From: Lentisphaerota bacterium
GTDB taxonomy: Bacteria > Verrucomicrobiota > Lentisphaeria > Victivallales > Victivallaceae
Direction of reading: 5' to 3'
NCBI GenBank assembly: GCA_015061885.1
Contig: SUVS01000016.1
Coordinates: 1 to 51,964, forward strand
DNA length: 51,964 bases
Each line of letters starts with the position of its first letter. Within the stretch, counting starts at the first letter, position 1. Made by a program: the position numbers and the translations under genes. This document shows positions 7,904-17,032 of this stretch, piece after piece. The notes under the pieces were generated by a model that was not told the origin of the DNA, ran no database searches, and worked only from the letters and a program-made list of their open reading frames with translations.

Positions 7904-9364
7904 ATGAGCGAAGAATCATCCAGTCCGCGTTATAATACCGGACGGGAGGGACGGGCGGAAGGGCGGCCCAAGGCCGCCTCGCCGGTAGCGGAACGCCCGT
8001 CGCCGCACGATCTGGAAGTAGAACGCGCAGTATTGTCCGCAATGCTGCGCGATCCCGCTTATTGCGGGAGTAAAGCTGTGGAGCTTCTGGGGGCACCGGG
8101 TGCGTTTTATTCGCAGGTACACCGGGAGATTTTCGCAGCTTATATGCGTTTATACAATGCAAGCGATTCCGGCATAGATGTGCTTGCACTTTCTGCTGAA
8201 TTGCAGAAAGCCGGAAAACTGGAAAGTTGCGGCGGTCTGGCGGCGTTGGCAGAGTTGGAAAATGCCATTGCCTCCACATATAATTTTGACCGCTGGTGTA
8301 CGATGCTGCGGGATCTTTCGACGCTGCGGAATATGATAAATGTCTGCAGCGATGCCATCCGCAAATGCTATGACGGCGAAAAGGCCGCGGCAGATCTGGT
8401 CAATGAAATTGAAAATGATATATACAAAGTCCGCGGCGACTCCGACGGTACTTCCATTGTGCCTTTTAAAGAGAGTGTGCTGGCGGCTTTTGAGCATATA
8501 AACAAGATCATCAATAAAGAGGAAGAACCGGGTATAATGACCGGATTCCCTGATCTTGATAATATGACCGGCGGTTTGAAACGCGGGGAAATGTTTGTAG
8601 TAGCCGCCCGTCCGTCGATCGGTAAGACGGCGTTGGCGTTGAACATTATCCGCAACATAGTTATGAAGAACCAGCCGAAAACAACGGTGCTGTTCAGCTT
8701 GGAAATGACACACGAGCAGATTTCAACGCGTTTGATCTGTACCGAAGCTGACTTGTCGGAACGGCAGTTCCGTGATGGTAACTTCCGCAATCAGAAAGAT
8801 ATGCTGCGGTTGACCAGTGCGGTCAGTAATTTGAAAAATGCTCCGCTGTTCATCGACCCGACCGGCGGATTGACGATTGCCGAATTGCGTGCCAAAGCAC
8901 GGCGTATGAAGATTCAGCATAATATTGATCTGATCGTTATTGACTATTTGCAGTTGATGCAAGGCTCCGGCAATGAAGAAAGCCGTCAGCGGGAAGTGTC
9001 GGAAATTTCCAGCGGTATCAAATCGCTGGCCAAAGAGTTGAAAATTCCGGTGATGGTGCTGGCACAGTTGAACCGTGAAGTTGAAAAAGGTACCGCATCA
9101 ACATTGCCGAAATTGAGTCATTTGCGTGAATCCGGTTCTATTGAACAGGATGCCGACGTGGTGGTATTTCTGCACCGCGACCGCGACCAGGCAAAAAATT
9201 TGCCGCCGGGGCAGTCGGTGGAAGCAAAACTCATTGTTGAAAAGAACCGTAACGGGGAAACCGGGTATGTGAATTTGGAGTTCTATCCATCCAGAATGGA
9301 GTTTGTGAATGTCCGTTACACGACCGACGACCGTCCGGCGGCAGAAAAAGAGCAAAAAAGTTGA
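7904..9364 (+). CDS. dnaB: Replicative DNA helicase DnaB
   Basis: 486 aa. DnaB is the hexameric 5'-3' helicase of the replication fork. The N-terminal domain starts with the usual PPHDLEVERAVLSAMLRDP-type segment (~residues 32-50). The RecA-like domain has the Walker A stretch ARPSIGKTALALN (~236), the Walker B strand LIVIDYLQLMQG (~345) and the arginine-finger region QLNREVEKG...LSHLRESGSIEQDADVV. The first ~30 residues are low-complexity. No intein is present. It closes the ribosomal/replication cluster and is followed at once by a terminator hairpin. Confidence 0.97.
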   Translation: MSEESSSPRYNTGREGRAEGRPKAASPVAERPSPHDLEVERAVLSAMLRDPAYCGSKAVELLGAPGAFYSQVHREIFAAYMRLYNASDSGIDVLALSAELQKAGKLESCGGLAALAELENAIASTYNFDRWCTMLRDLSTLRNMINVCSDAIRKCYDGEKAAADLVNEIENDIYKVRGDSDGTSIVPFKESVLAAFEHINKIINKEEEPGIMTGFPDLDNMTGGLKRGEMFVVAARPSIGKTALALNIIRNIVMKNQPKTTVLFSLEMTHEQISTRLICTEADLSERQFRDGNFRNQKDMLRLTSAVSNLKNAPLFIDPTGGLTIAELRAKARRMKIQHNIDLIVIDYLQLMQGSGNEESRQREVSEISSGIKSLAKELKIPVMVLAQLNREVEKGTASTLPKLSHLRESGSIEQDADVVVFLHRDRDQAKNLPPGQSVEAKLIVEKNRNGETGYVNLEFYPSRMEFVNVRYTTDDRPAAEKEQKS

Positions 9365-9371
9365 AAAAAAT

Positions 9372-9400
9372 CTCCTTTGAAATTGGCAATTTCAAGGGAG
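9372..9400 (+). terminator. Hairpin terminator after dnaB
   Basis: CTCCTTTGAAATT (9372-9384) pairs with AATTTCAAGGGAG (9388-9400), a 13-bp stem with one G-U pair and a 3-nt loop, starting 7 nt after the dnaB stop. The following stretch is T-rich but interrupted, so termination may be partial. Confidence 0.65.
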
Positions 9401-9425
9401 TTGTTTATATATTATATAAGTAGCA

Positions 9426-9442
9426 TTTCCGCGATGCGGAAA
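9426..9442 (+). other. Short perfect hairpin in the fabF leader
   Basis: TTTCCGC (9426-9432) and GCGGAAA (9436-9442) form a 7-bp stem with a 3-nt loop 33 nt before the fabF ATG. Function unknown; it may be a leader structure or part of the preceding terminator region. Confidence 0.2.
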
Positions 9443-9475
9443 AAGATAAAATTTAAAGAGCAAGTTGGTAAACTC

Positions 9476-10705
9476 ATGAAACGAGCTTATATTACAGGAC
9501 GGGGATTGGTTACTCCATTGGGGATCGGGCAGCAGGAAAATATTGCGGCATTGCAGAGTGGTGTCAGTGGTATTTGTGCGGTGCCGGAATTCATTGAACA
9601 TAATCTGGAGTCGCATGTGGGCGGAATGGTCAAGGTATTGCCGGACGCTTCCAAGTATGACCGTAAACAGTTGCGTTTTTGCCAGCCCAATGCTCTTTTT
9701 GCGTTGGAAGCAGTAAGCGAAGCGTTGGCTGAAGCTCAAATTGATGTTGCCGAAATCCCCAAAATGCGTATAGCGTTGATCGGCGGGGTGGCTGGCAGTT
9801 ATTTTTCGCTTATCTACAGCATTACTCAGGCATATTGCGAAAGCGGTCGTTTGCGTGATGTTTCGCCGGTGGTGGTGCCGCGGGTGATGCCGTCTTCAAC
9901 GGTGGCGAATCTTTCATTGCACTTCGGATTCAATGGCGAAAGTTACGATGTCAGTGCCGCTTGTTCCAGTGGTGCTATTGCCGTTATGCAGGGAGCCAGA
10001 TTGATCGAAAGCGGTATGTACGATATAGTCGTTGCCGGCGGTGCGGAAAATCTGGACTGGGTGCAGGGACTCGGATTCACCGCAGCACGGGCACTTTCCA
10101 GAGCATATAACGATTGTCCGGAAAAAGCGAGCCGTCCTTTTGATACCGCCCGCGATGGATTTGTACTTGCCGAAGGTGCCGGTTTTGTGGTGCTTGAATC
10201 AGAAGAAAGCATGCAGCGCCGCGGGGTAAAACCCATTACATGTGTAAGCGGATGTGCCAGCAACAGCAACGCCAAAGATATGGTCGTGCCGGATGCCGCC
10301 GCCAGCGAAGCGGTTATGCGTGAGGCCGTGAAAAGTGCCGGTCTTGCCGTAGAAGATATAGCTTATGTAAATACCCACGGTACCGCCACCAAAGTCGGCG
10401 ATCCGGTGGAAATGGATGCGATCAAAGCTGTTTTCGGCTCCAATGTTGCAATCAACAGTACCAAGTCGCAGACCGGGCACATGATCGGGGCGACCGGTGC
10501 AGTGGAATTGATTTTCTCGTCGCTGATGATGGAACACAGATTTATATCGCCTTCGATCAATCTGGACAATCCTGAACCGGATTTTGCCTGGGCTGATCTG
10601 GTGCGTACCTGCCGCAAAGATGTAACGCTCAAGCACATATTGAGCAACAGTTTTGCATTCGGCGGCAGTAATATAAGTGTGGTATTGAGCGATTGCGTAA
10701 ATTGA
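9476..10705 (+). CDS. fabF: Beta-ketoacyl-ACP synthase (FabF/KAS II type)
   Basis: 409 aa. It condenses malonyl-ACP with acyl-ACP in fatty-acid elongation. The catalytic triad is complete: Cys163 in DVSAACSSGAIAV, His301 in VNTHGTATKVGD and His335 in SQTGHMIGATGAVE. The Gly-rich C-terminal FAFGGSN is present. The ATG at 9476 gives the normal N-terminus (KRAYITGRGLVTPLG); earlier in-frame starts would pass through AT-rich leader. Neighbours lipA and trmL follow directly (1 nt gap to lipA), so fatty-acid chain synthesis and lipoate synthesis may be co-expressed. No acyl-carrier protein gene is adjacent, so a specialised KS role cannot be excluded. Confidence 0.9.
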   Translation: MKRAYITGRGLVTPLGIGQQENIAALQSGVSGICAVPEFIEHNLESHVGGMVKVLPDASKYDRKQLRFCQPNALFALEAVSEALAEAQIDVAEIPKMRIALIGGVAGSYFSLIYSITQAYCESGRLRDVSPVVVPRVMPSSTVANLSLHFGFNGESYDVSAACSSGAIAVMQGARLIESGMYDIVVAGGAENLDWVQGLGFTAARALSRAYNDCPEKASRPFDTARDGFVLAEGAGFVVLESEESMQRRGVKPITCVSGCASNSNAKDMVVPDAAASEAVMREAVKSAGLAVEDIAYVNTHGTATKVGDPVEMDAIKAVFGSNVAINSTKSQTGHMIGATGAVELIFSSLMMEHRFISPSINLDNPEPDFAWADLVRTCRKDVTLKHILSNSFAFGGSNISVVLSDCVN

Positions 10706-10706
10706 T

Positions 10707-11591
10707 ATGAGTGAGTTGATATTGCCGCGTAAAAAACTTGCCCGCCCCGATTGGTTGCGTATCCGGGTACAGCCCGGTGATGAACGCGAAAAAGTCCGGG
10801 CTTTGATGAGTCGGCTTAAATTGCATACGGTGTGTGCAAGTGCCCAATGTCCGAATCTGTGCGAGTGTTTCCATCATTCAACAGCCACCTATCTTATTCT
10901 GGGCGGCGAGTGTACGCGTGATTGCAAATTCTGTGCGGTTCCGCATAATTCCCACCCCGCACCGCCGGATCCGGAAGAACCGGAACATGTGGCGGAGGCT
11001 TCGGCGGAATTGGGGTTGAAATTTGTGGTGGTTACTTGTGTAACGCGTGATGATCTGCCCGATGGCGGAGCGGGGCATTTTGCCGCTACGATCAAAGCGT
11101 TAAAGAACCGCATACCGGGAGTGAAGGTGGAAGTGCTGACTTCGGATCTTCATGCCAAAGAAGAACTTATCAAGATAGTGCTGGATGCCGGCCCGACGGT
11201 GTTCAATCATAATATAGAAACAGTTGAACGCCTTTCAGCCAGTATCCGGTCGGTGGCTACTTACCGTAAAACGCTGGAAGTGTTGTCCATTGCCAGCAGA
11301 TTGTCGGCAGGGAAGATTCCGGTCAAATCGGGTTTGATGGTCGGTTTGGGCGAAACGGATGAAGAAGTGGAAGCTACATTGCGTGATCTGCGTGCCGCCG
11401 GGGTGTCGATCGTAACGATCGGGCAATACTTGCCGCCGTCGGACAGTCATTGGCCGCTGCAGCGCTATGTGACGCCGGAAAAATTTGCCGAATGGGCAGA
11501 ATTTGCCAAAAAGCTGGGTTTTGAACAAGTTGCCAGTGCCCCATTGGTACGCAGTTCATACCGGGCAGGGGAGCTTGCCGGTGGCTGTTAA
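10707..11591 (+). CDS. lipA: Lipoyl synthase
   Basis: 294 aa. This radical-SAM enzyme inserts two sulfurs into octanoyl groups on lipoyl domains. Both clusters are readable: the auxiliary cluster C43-x4-C48-x5-C54 and the radical-SAM cluster C69-x3-C73-x2-C76. The C-terminal LVRSSYRA supplies the conserved serine that ligates the auxiliary cluster. The ATG comes 1 nt after the fabF stop, and the end overlaps trmL. No lipB or lplA gene is in the window. Confidence 0.96.
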   Translation: MSELILPRKKLARPDWLRIRVQPGDEREKVRALMSRLKLHTVCASAQCPNLCECFHHSTATYLILGGECTRDCKFCAVPHNSHPAPPDPEEPEHVAEASAELGLKFVVVTCVTRDDLPDGGAGHFAATIKALKNRIPGVKVEVLTSDLHAKEELIKIVLDAGPTVFNHNIETVERLSASIRSVATYRKTLEVLSIASRLSAGKIPVKSGLMVGLGETDEEVEATLRDLRAAGVSIVTIGQYLPPSDSHWPLQRYVTPEKFAEWAEFAKKLGFEQVASAPLVRSSYRAGELAGGC

Positions 11592-12048
11592 GTTCAACAT
11601 TGTATTGGTAGCTCCGGAAATACCGCAGAATACGGGCAATATCGGAAGGATCTGTGTATCTACGAACTGCCGTCTGCATCTGGTAAAGCCTTACGGATTT
11701 ATTCTGGACGATAAACATCTGCGGCGTGCCGGGATGGATTACTGGCAGTTTCTGGATGTGACCGAGTACGAAAACTGGGATGATTTTCTTGCCCGCAATC
11801 CGGACGCAAATATGGTCTTTTTTTCCACCAAAGGGGACCGGAGTTATTGGGAAATTGATTATCCGGAAAATCTTTATCTGGTTTATGGCAATGAAGGGCA
11901 TGGTTTGCCGGTAGAATTTTATGAACGCTATGCTGATAAACTTTGCACCATTCCCATGCCGGGGGATCACAGCCGCAGTCTGAACCTTGCCAATTCGGTG
12001 GCATTGGGCATCTACGAAGGTTTGCGGCAGATGGGAATGAAGAAATGA
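11581..12048 (+). CDS. trmL: tRNA (cytidine(34)-2'-O)-methyltransferase, SPOUT family (GTG start)
   Basis: 155 aa. It methylates the ribose of the wobble base in certain leucine tRNAs. Family motifs: VLVAPEIPQNTGNIGRIC at the N-terminus, LVYGNEGHGLP in the middle, and the knotted C-terminal SAM site IPMPGDHSRSLNLANSVALGIYE. I chose the GTG at 11581, which overlaps the last codons of lipA, because the conserved domain starts just after it and AGGGGAG lies about 8 nt upstream. Its stop overlaps the next ATG (ATGA). Confidence 0.93.
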   Translation: MAVKFNIVLVAPEIPQNTGNIGRICVSTNCRLHLVKPYGFILDDKHLRRAGMDYWQFLDVTEYENWDDFLARNPDANMVFFSTKGDRSYWEIDYPENLYLVYGNEGHGLPVEFYERYADKLCTIPMPGDHSRSLNLANSVALGIYEGLRQMGMKK

Positions 12049-12389
12049 AAAAGATCGGCGATTATCTTGAGATACATGCATTGACGGCTGAAACGGCAGT
12101 TGTCAGCAGCGATGACAAACGCGAAAAAGCACTCATCCGTGGTTATCTTGAACATAATACTCCAGTTAAGGTGCTTTATATGGCATCGTTGGAACTGGAT
12201 AATATGGAAATGCACGAATCGTTCCGTCTGTCGGTCGAACCGGGGGAAGGGCGTCTGGCACTGCCGGAGATCGCGGTAATAAATCCCATACGCAGTAATG
12301 ACGAAAATATCGGCAATTATACGCTTAAATTGAAGATTTACGCTGCCGGCGGCGTGGTACACGAATTTTCAACGGTGGTTCGTTTTTAA
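12045..12389 (+). CDS. Small protein of unknown function
   Basis: 114 aa, translationally coupled to trmL by an ATGA overlap. No signal peptide or membrane segment is visible. The pattern of short hydrophobic strands (VLYMASLEL, TLKLKIYAAGG, VHEFSTVVRF) suggests an all-beta domain. I do not recognise a family. Its position in the fabF-lipA-trmL operon supports it being a real gene. Confidence 0.65.
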   Translation: MKKIGDYLEIHALTAETAVVSSDDKREKALIRGYLEHNTPVKVLYMASLELDNMEMHESFRLSVEPGEGRLALPEIAVINPIRSNDENIGNYTLKLKIYAAGGVVHEFSTVVRF

Positions 12390-12399
12390 GTTGCAATAT

Positions 12400-13458
12400 A
12401 TGAATAATGCAAATTCAGAAAAAGAGTATTTTTTCTGCCGCAAGGGTATGAAACATATCGGGCCTTTGAGCCGTAATATGTTGCGGCGTTACCTCTCTGC
12501 CGGTCTGATTGATACGCAGACTTTGCTTTCGCTTAATGATAACGGGTGTATGTTGCCGTTGGGAGCAAGTGCCGCCGCAGACGAAATAACCTGGACTATC
12601 CGTGCATGGAACCGGAGATATTCCTTCCCGGTTTATCTTTTGTGGTTGTTTTTGATGCCGCTTTTTTCTTCTGCTTTTGCCGCCTACGCAGTTTATTCAG
12701 CCAAAGATTCGCTGGCAATAATGCTGGTAATATTGCTGATCGCACAGTTGGGGGTATGTTATTGGCTGTGGCGGTTATGGCATTTGCTGTTAGTGGATAA
12801 ACACCCCTTGATGGCACTGTTTTATGCTTTGCCGATGGCGTTGCCGGTGGTGAATCTTTTCTGGATATGGATCGGGTATTTTCAATTACCGAAACACGGT
12901 ACAATATACAAGGACAAACTTGATATAAAAGAGCCGACAATATACTGGATATACTATGTGGCGATAATATTTTTTTATGCTATGACAGTTGGTTTGGTGT
13001 TACTGCTGTTTGTTGACCATAGCAAACATATATTGCTGATCCACGCTGTCGGAGTTATAAGCTGGTTATGGTTTGGAGCGACTTTGCTGTCGCTGTTCAG
13101 AGCAGATTATATTGTTACCAAAGTGATTCAGAAAAAGTTGAGCAATCTTGCGTTCGGTTCATTGAAATTTTGTGCGGATATTGATTATGATATATTGCAT
13201 AAAACAGTTTTGACTGTCGCATCAAGTGTCCGCAACAAGTCCAGAATATTGGCGTTGACGGTGCTTATATTAAGCTGGCTGGTTGGCGGCTGCTTCTGGC
13301 TGTATGTGTTGAAAAGCAGTTTGTCCGATCAGCATAAAAGTTATTGGAATCTGGCAAAAGATTGCATTTTCTGCAATGAAAAAGGCCATTTCTTCAAGAA
13401 TATATTCCCAACTCAATCCACTTTTGTCAATACCAATGCCGAGCGGCAGGGTAAATAA
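12400..13458 (+). CDS. Multi-pass membrane protein with GYF_2-like N-terminal domain
   Basis: About 352 aa from the ATG at 12400 (a TTG at 12391 is an alternative). Residues ~8-60 (EYFFCRKGMKHIGPLSRNMLRRYLSAGLIDTQTLL) match the GYF_2 pattern: aromatic start, GP core, then a helix and a short 'level' sentence. It is followed by six or seven hydrophobic segments (around 74-100, 108-128, 140-165, 185-210, 215-235, 285-305). The function is unknown; GYF_2 domains are often fused to membrane proteins in Verrucomicrobia and Lentisphaerota. Its last 46 bp overlap the convergent glgB 3' end. Confidence 0.7.
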   Translation: MNNANSEKEYFFCRKGMKHIGPLSRNMLRRYLSAGLIDTQTLLSLNDNGCMLPLGASAAADEITWTIRAWNRRYSFPVYLLWLFLMPLFSSAFAAYAVYSAKDSLAIMLVILLIAQLGVCYWLWRLWHLLLVDKHPLMALFYALPMALPVVNLFWIWIGYFQLPKHGTIYKDKLDIKEPTIYWIYYVAIIFFYAMTVGLVLLLFVDHSKHILLIHAVGVISWLWFGATLLSLFRADYIVTKVIQKKLSNLAFGSLKFCADIDYDILHKTVLTVASSVRNKSRILALTVLILSWLVGGCFWLYVLKSSLSDQHKSYWNLAKDCIFCNEKGHFFKNIFPTQSTFVNTNAERQGK

Positions 13459-15452
13459 AGTTTCAGTTCGTGCTTCAGGATATTGCCATCGGTTTCGGGG
13501 ATGGTGAAATATTCCTGAACCGGATTCAGACGGTTGTGTCCGGCAAAGCGTTCTTCATCGCTGTTTATGAGCAAACGGTATTTCCCCGGCATGACTTCGA
13601 TGCCGTAACCGGTGTAAGAATTCTGACTGTGAAAGTTGAAAAACAGCCACAGATTACCGCGTTCAAAAGCGATTATCTTGTCGGCGTTATCAAGTTTCAG
13701 CTTGCGTACAGTGTATTGCCATATATCAAACTCTTTTAGCAGTTGCAGCATGGCACGGTCAAATTCGCCCAAAGCCGAGTAAAAAAGCTCCGGATCATCC
13801 GCCAAAGCCCATTGCCGCCGGGCGTAGTGATAGCTCCAGTTATTGCCTTCGCGGGGGAAATCTATCCATTCGGGATGACCGAACTCGTTGCCCATAAAAT
13901 TCAAATATCCGCTGCATGAGGTTGCGGCGGTTATCAGCCGCGAGAGTTTATGTAAATCAACCGCCCGGTTGACGGCGTAAGAACTGTCCAGCCGCCGCAT
14001 CTTGTGATAAATATCACTGCCGGCAAGGCGGAAAATTGCGGTCTGTCCGCCGACGATCGCCTGATCATGGCATTCAACATAACTTATACAGCGTTCATCC
14101 TGACGGCGGTTCAGAAGTTCGTAATACAAATTCACCATATCCCATTTTTCGTCGGGCAGGTCAAAAAGTTTGAACCATATATCTGTTACATTCATTGCCA
14201 TACGCATATTGAATCCGGCTCCGCCTTCGGCAGTATCGGCGGCAATTCCCGGCATCCCGCTGACCTCTTCGGCAACGGTCAAAGCGTCAGGGCGGACTTC
14301 GTGAATGAGCGTGTTGGCAAGTGCCAGATAAGTATAAGCGTCTTCATCCACACTTAAATTGAAGTAGTCATTATAGCCGGTAAAATTCATATTCAAACCG
14401 TGGTGCATATAAAGCATACTTGTTACACCGTCAAAGCGGAAACCGTCAAGGTGGTATTCTTCCAGATAAAAACGCAAATTTGAAAGCAGAAATTTCACCA
14501 CTTCGGTTTTGCCGTAATCAAAGCACAGCGAATCCCATGCACTGTGTTCACCGCGACTGCCGGAATGAAAATATTGCTCGCGACTGCCGTCAAACCGTGC
14601 CAGACCCTCGACTTCATTTTTTACTGCGTGCGAGTGAACCACATCCATTATCACCCGCAACCCCAGAGCGTGAGCTTCGTCGATCAGGCGTTTGAGGTCA
14701 TCGGGCGTACCAAAACGGCTGGAGATGGAAAAAAAGTTTGCCACATGATAGCCGAAACTCCCGTAATACGGATGACTCATGATTGCCATAAGTTGTATGG
14801 TCGTATAACCGTTGCGGGCGATCCGCGGCAGTACATTTTCGGTAAATTCATTGAAACTGCCGACTTTGCCTTCACTTTGAGCCATGCCCACATGGGCTTC
14901 GTAAATCAATTCAGCCGATGGCGGGGCTGGAGAGGCATGTTTGAATTGGTACGGCTGCTCCGGAGCGTAGATTTGAGCAGTGAAAATATTAGTAACACTA
15001 TCCTGCACAACATAGTTGGCGTATGCCGGGAGCCGCACCCCCATAGTGCCGTCAGCAAAGTATATGTGCAAATAATAGTGCATGTTGTGGTGCAATACAT
15101 CTTTGGCAAGTTCTATTGCCCAGCAGCCGTGCGGTTTATCGCAGCGTTCAAGCTCAAAACAGCTCTTTTCTTCAAAGTTGGAAAAATCACCTACCAGAAA
15201 GATCCTTCTGGCCGCCGGTGCCCATTCGCGGAATATCCAACTGCCGTTTTTCCGGCGGTGCAAGCCGAAAAACTCATGTTCTCTTGCGGCTTTTTCTGCC
15301 AGAGAACCGTTTACTTTTCCGGTAAGCAATTTCCGCATGGCGGCGGTTTTTGCCGCTCTGCGGTCAAGATCACCGAAAAACGCCTGCAGATATGCATCAC
15401 TGCGTAAAGGGGCGATCTGTAATTGGTTGCAGGAGCTTTTTTCAGCAATCAT
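13413..15452 (-). CDS. glgB: 1,4-alpha-glucan branching enzyme (GH13)
   Basis: 679 aa from the ATG at 15452. It creates alpha-1,6 branches in glycogen. An N-terminal CBM48-like module (GSWIFREWAPAARRIFLVGDFSNF) precedes the GH13 barrel: VIMDVVHSHAVKNE, nucleophile Asp in DGFRFDGVTSML (about residue 341), acid Glu in TVAEEVSGMPG (about 395), and SYVECHDQ. NFMGNEFGHPEWIDFPR and the layout resemble eukaryote-type/GH13_8 enzymes. An in-frame GTG at 15491 would overlap glgA by 28 bp and add 13 residues; neither start has a strong SD, so coupling to glgA is likely. Last gene of the glgP-glgA-glgB operon. Confidence 0.95.
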   Translation of the reverse strand: MIAEKSSCNQLQIAPLRSDAYLQAFFGDLDRRAAKTAAMRKLLTGKVNGSLAEKAAREHEFFGLHRRKNGSWIFREWAPAARRIFLVGDFSNFEEKSCFELERCDKPHGCWAIELAKDVLHHNMHYYLHIYFADGTMGVRLPAYANYVVQDSVTNIFTAQIYAPEQPYQFKHASPAPPSAELIYEAHVGMAQSEGKVGSFNEFTENVLPRIARNGYTTIQLMAIMSHPYYGSFGYHVANFFSISSRFGTPDDLKRLIDEAHALGLRVIMDVVHSHAVKNEVEGLARFDGSREQYFHSGSRGEHSAWDSLCFDYGKTEVVKFLLSNLRFYLEEYHLDGFRFDGVTSMLYMHHGLNMNFTGYNDYFNLSVDEDAYTYLALANTLIHEVRPDALTVAEEVSGMPGIAADTAEGGAGFNMRMAMNVTDIWFKLFDLPDEKWDMVNLYYELLNRRQDERCISYVECHDQAIVGGQTAIFRLAGSDIYHKMRRLDSSYAVNRAVDLHKLSRLITAATSCSGYLNFMGNEFGHPEWIDFPREGNNWSYHYARRQWALADDPELFYSALGEFDRAMLQLLKEFDIWQYTVRKLKLDNADKIIAFERGNLWLFFNFHSQNSYTGYGIEVMPGKYRLLINSDEERFAGHNRLNPVQEYFTIPETDGNILKHELKLYLPCRSALVLTKVD

Positions 15453-15463
15453 AAAACGATTTA

Positions 15464-17002
15464 TCAATCCCGGTTGACTACCAGCGGACACTGGAGCATT
15501 TCTTCGTAGATGCGTATATATGCCTGTGCGGTAACATCGTGGTTGAAACGCCGTTCGGCTTCTTCCATGATACGGGCAATTTCGCGGATACGCACTTCCT
15601 GCGGCTGTTCGTAAAACTCCATGGCTTTGCTGATCGCCCAGGCAAGAGCGTGCGAATCATAATCGTTGAAGATAAAGCCGTTGCCGCGATGCTGTTGAAT
15701 ATCGAGCATTTCCACCGTATCATGCAATCCTCCGGTATTATGCACCACCGGAAGACAACCGTATTTGGGGGCGATCATCTGCGGCAGTCCGCACGGTTCA
15801 AACAAACTGGGCATAAGCATAAAATCACTTGCCGCATAACCCAACTGCGAGAGATCGTTATCAAACGGCACAACTGCCAGACGGTCGCCGATATTGTGCA
15901 TATTGCGGATGCGTTCAAAGACTTCAAAGTACGCACCGTTGGCAACCACTGCGATCTGCAGATTTTTGTGAGCGTAGCGGGCAATGGTGTTGAAAAGTAT
16001 TTCCGCCAAAAGCTGACAACCTTTCTGCACCGGGTCAAGCCGCGAAGGCCAGAAAAAGAGCGGAGCATCGGGATTCTGCCGCAAACCGACACGCTGTTGA
16101 AAAAGCGTTTTCATACGGCGTTTTACTTCAAAGTGATTACTGCTGTCGTATTTTTCCGGCAATGCGGGGTCTTGGCTTGGCGTTTGATTTTCGTCGGGAG
16201 CATTCAATATACCCGATGCACAACCGGCATTGTATTTGCCGCGGATCTCGCTGCGTACAGCGTGGGGAATAAAGTCAAACCAGCCTTGCACGACTTCTTC
16301 AAGGAATGTGGGGCTTACCGTATTGATAAAGTGTGCCGCAAAAATTCCGCTTGCCATCAGATCCACCGGATTGCCGGAGCGGCTTTCCTCGTAGTTGTGC
16401 GGAATATGATCGTAGTAAAGCTCTTTCCAGAAGGTTGCCGCATCAATGCCCCGGTCTTCGATCTGTTCCAGCGTGGTTTTTTGCGTATGAATGTTATGCA
16501 CCGTAAAAAGACACGGTATGCCCAAACGGCGTGCCATGCCTGGGATAAGACCGGTCATCCAGTCGTTGCAGTGGATCAGATCGGGGTTGACTTTGGGTAT
16601 GATGTTGTTGATTACTTCACGTTGAAATGCCAGTGCTACAAGCATACTTTCTGCCGAATAACTTGAATACACCCGGTCGCGGTAGTAAAATATGCGGTCT
16701 TCTGCCAGATGTACGCGGTTGTCGGTCAGTCCCGCCAGATACATACGCAGTTCACGGCTGACCAGATGGTTGGTGGAAACCTTGAATATCTGCCGGTAAT
16801 CCGGCAATGCCACATGCACATCGGCTCCCTGACGGTACAACGCCGATACCAATGACGCCGATACATCCGCCAGACCTCCTGCTTTGGCTTTCAGGCGGTT
16901 CGCCATATTGCCCATGCCTTCCGGCAGATAGGTTATTTCCGGCGTTACCACCAGAATCCGCGGATTTTTCTTTGTCCTGGGTTTGATTACCACCTTTGCC
17001 AT
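15464..17002 (-). CDS. glgA: Glycogen synthase (GT5)
   Basis: 512 aa. It elongates alpha-1,4-glucan from a nucleotide-glucose donor. The donor-binding loop reads KAGGLADV (KTGGL in E. coli). Further signatures are HCNDWMTGLIP, TVHNI, PSRLDPVQKG (phosphate-binding Arg/Lys region) and SLFEPCGLPQM with the retaining GT5 Glu, then NTGGLHDTV. Ser/Pro-rich insert near residues 265-290. An AAGGAG-like SD lies before the ATG. It is 30 nt after glgP and 11 nt before the glgB ATG. No glgC is in the window, so the donor (ADP- or UDP-glucose) cannot be decided. Confidence 0.95.
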   Translation of the reverse strand: MAKVVIKPRTKKNPRILVVTPEITYLPEGMGNMANRLKAKAGGLADVSASLVSALYRQGADVHVALPDYRQIFKVSTNHLVSRELRMYLAGLTDNRVHLAEDRIFYYRDRVYSSYSAESMLVALAFQREVINNIIPKVNPDLIHCNDWMTGLIPGMARRLGIPCLFTVHNIHTQKTTLEQIEDRGIDAATFWKELYYDHIPHNYEESRSGNPVDLMASGIFAAHFINTVSPTFLEEVVQGWFDFIPHAVRSEIRGKYNAGCASGILNAPDENQTPSQDPALPEKYDSSNHFEVKRRMKTLFQQRVGLRQNPDAPLFFWPSRLDPVQKGCQLLAEILFNTIARYAHKNLQIAVVANGAYFEVFERIRNMHNIGDRLAVVPFDNDLSQLGYAASDFMLMPSLFEPCGLPQMIAPKYGCLPVVHNTGGLHDTVEMLDIQQHRGNGFIFNDYDSHALAWAISKAMEFYEQPQEVRIREIARIMEEAERRFNHDVTAQAYIRIYEEMLQCPLVVNRD

Positions 17003-17032
17003 AAGTCAACTCCTTGCAGAAAAAAATTCTGC

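Noticed and set aside
9377..9475. An N-terminal extension of FabF by 33 residues from an upstream ATG.
   Set aside because: The extension passes through the dnaB terminator and AT-rich leader and is absent from the family; the internal ATG at 9476 fits the conserved N-terminus.
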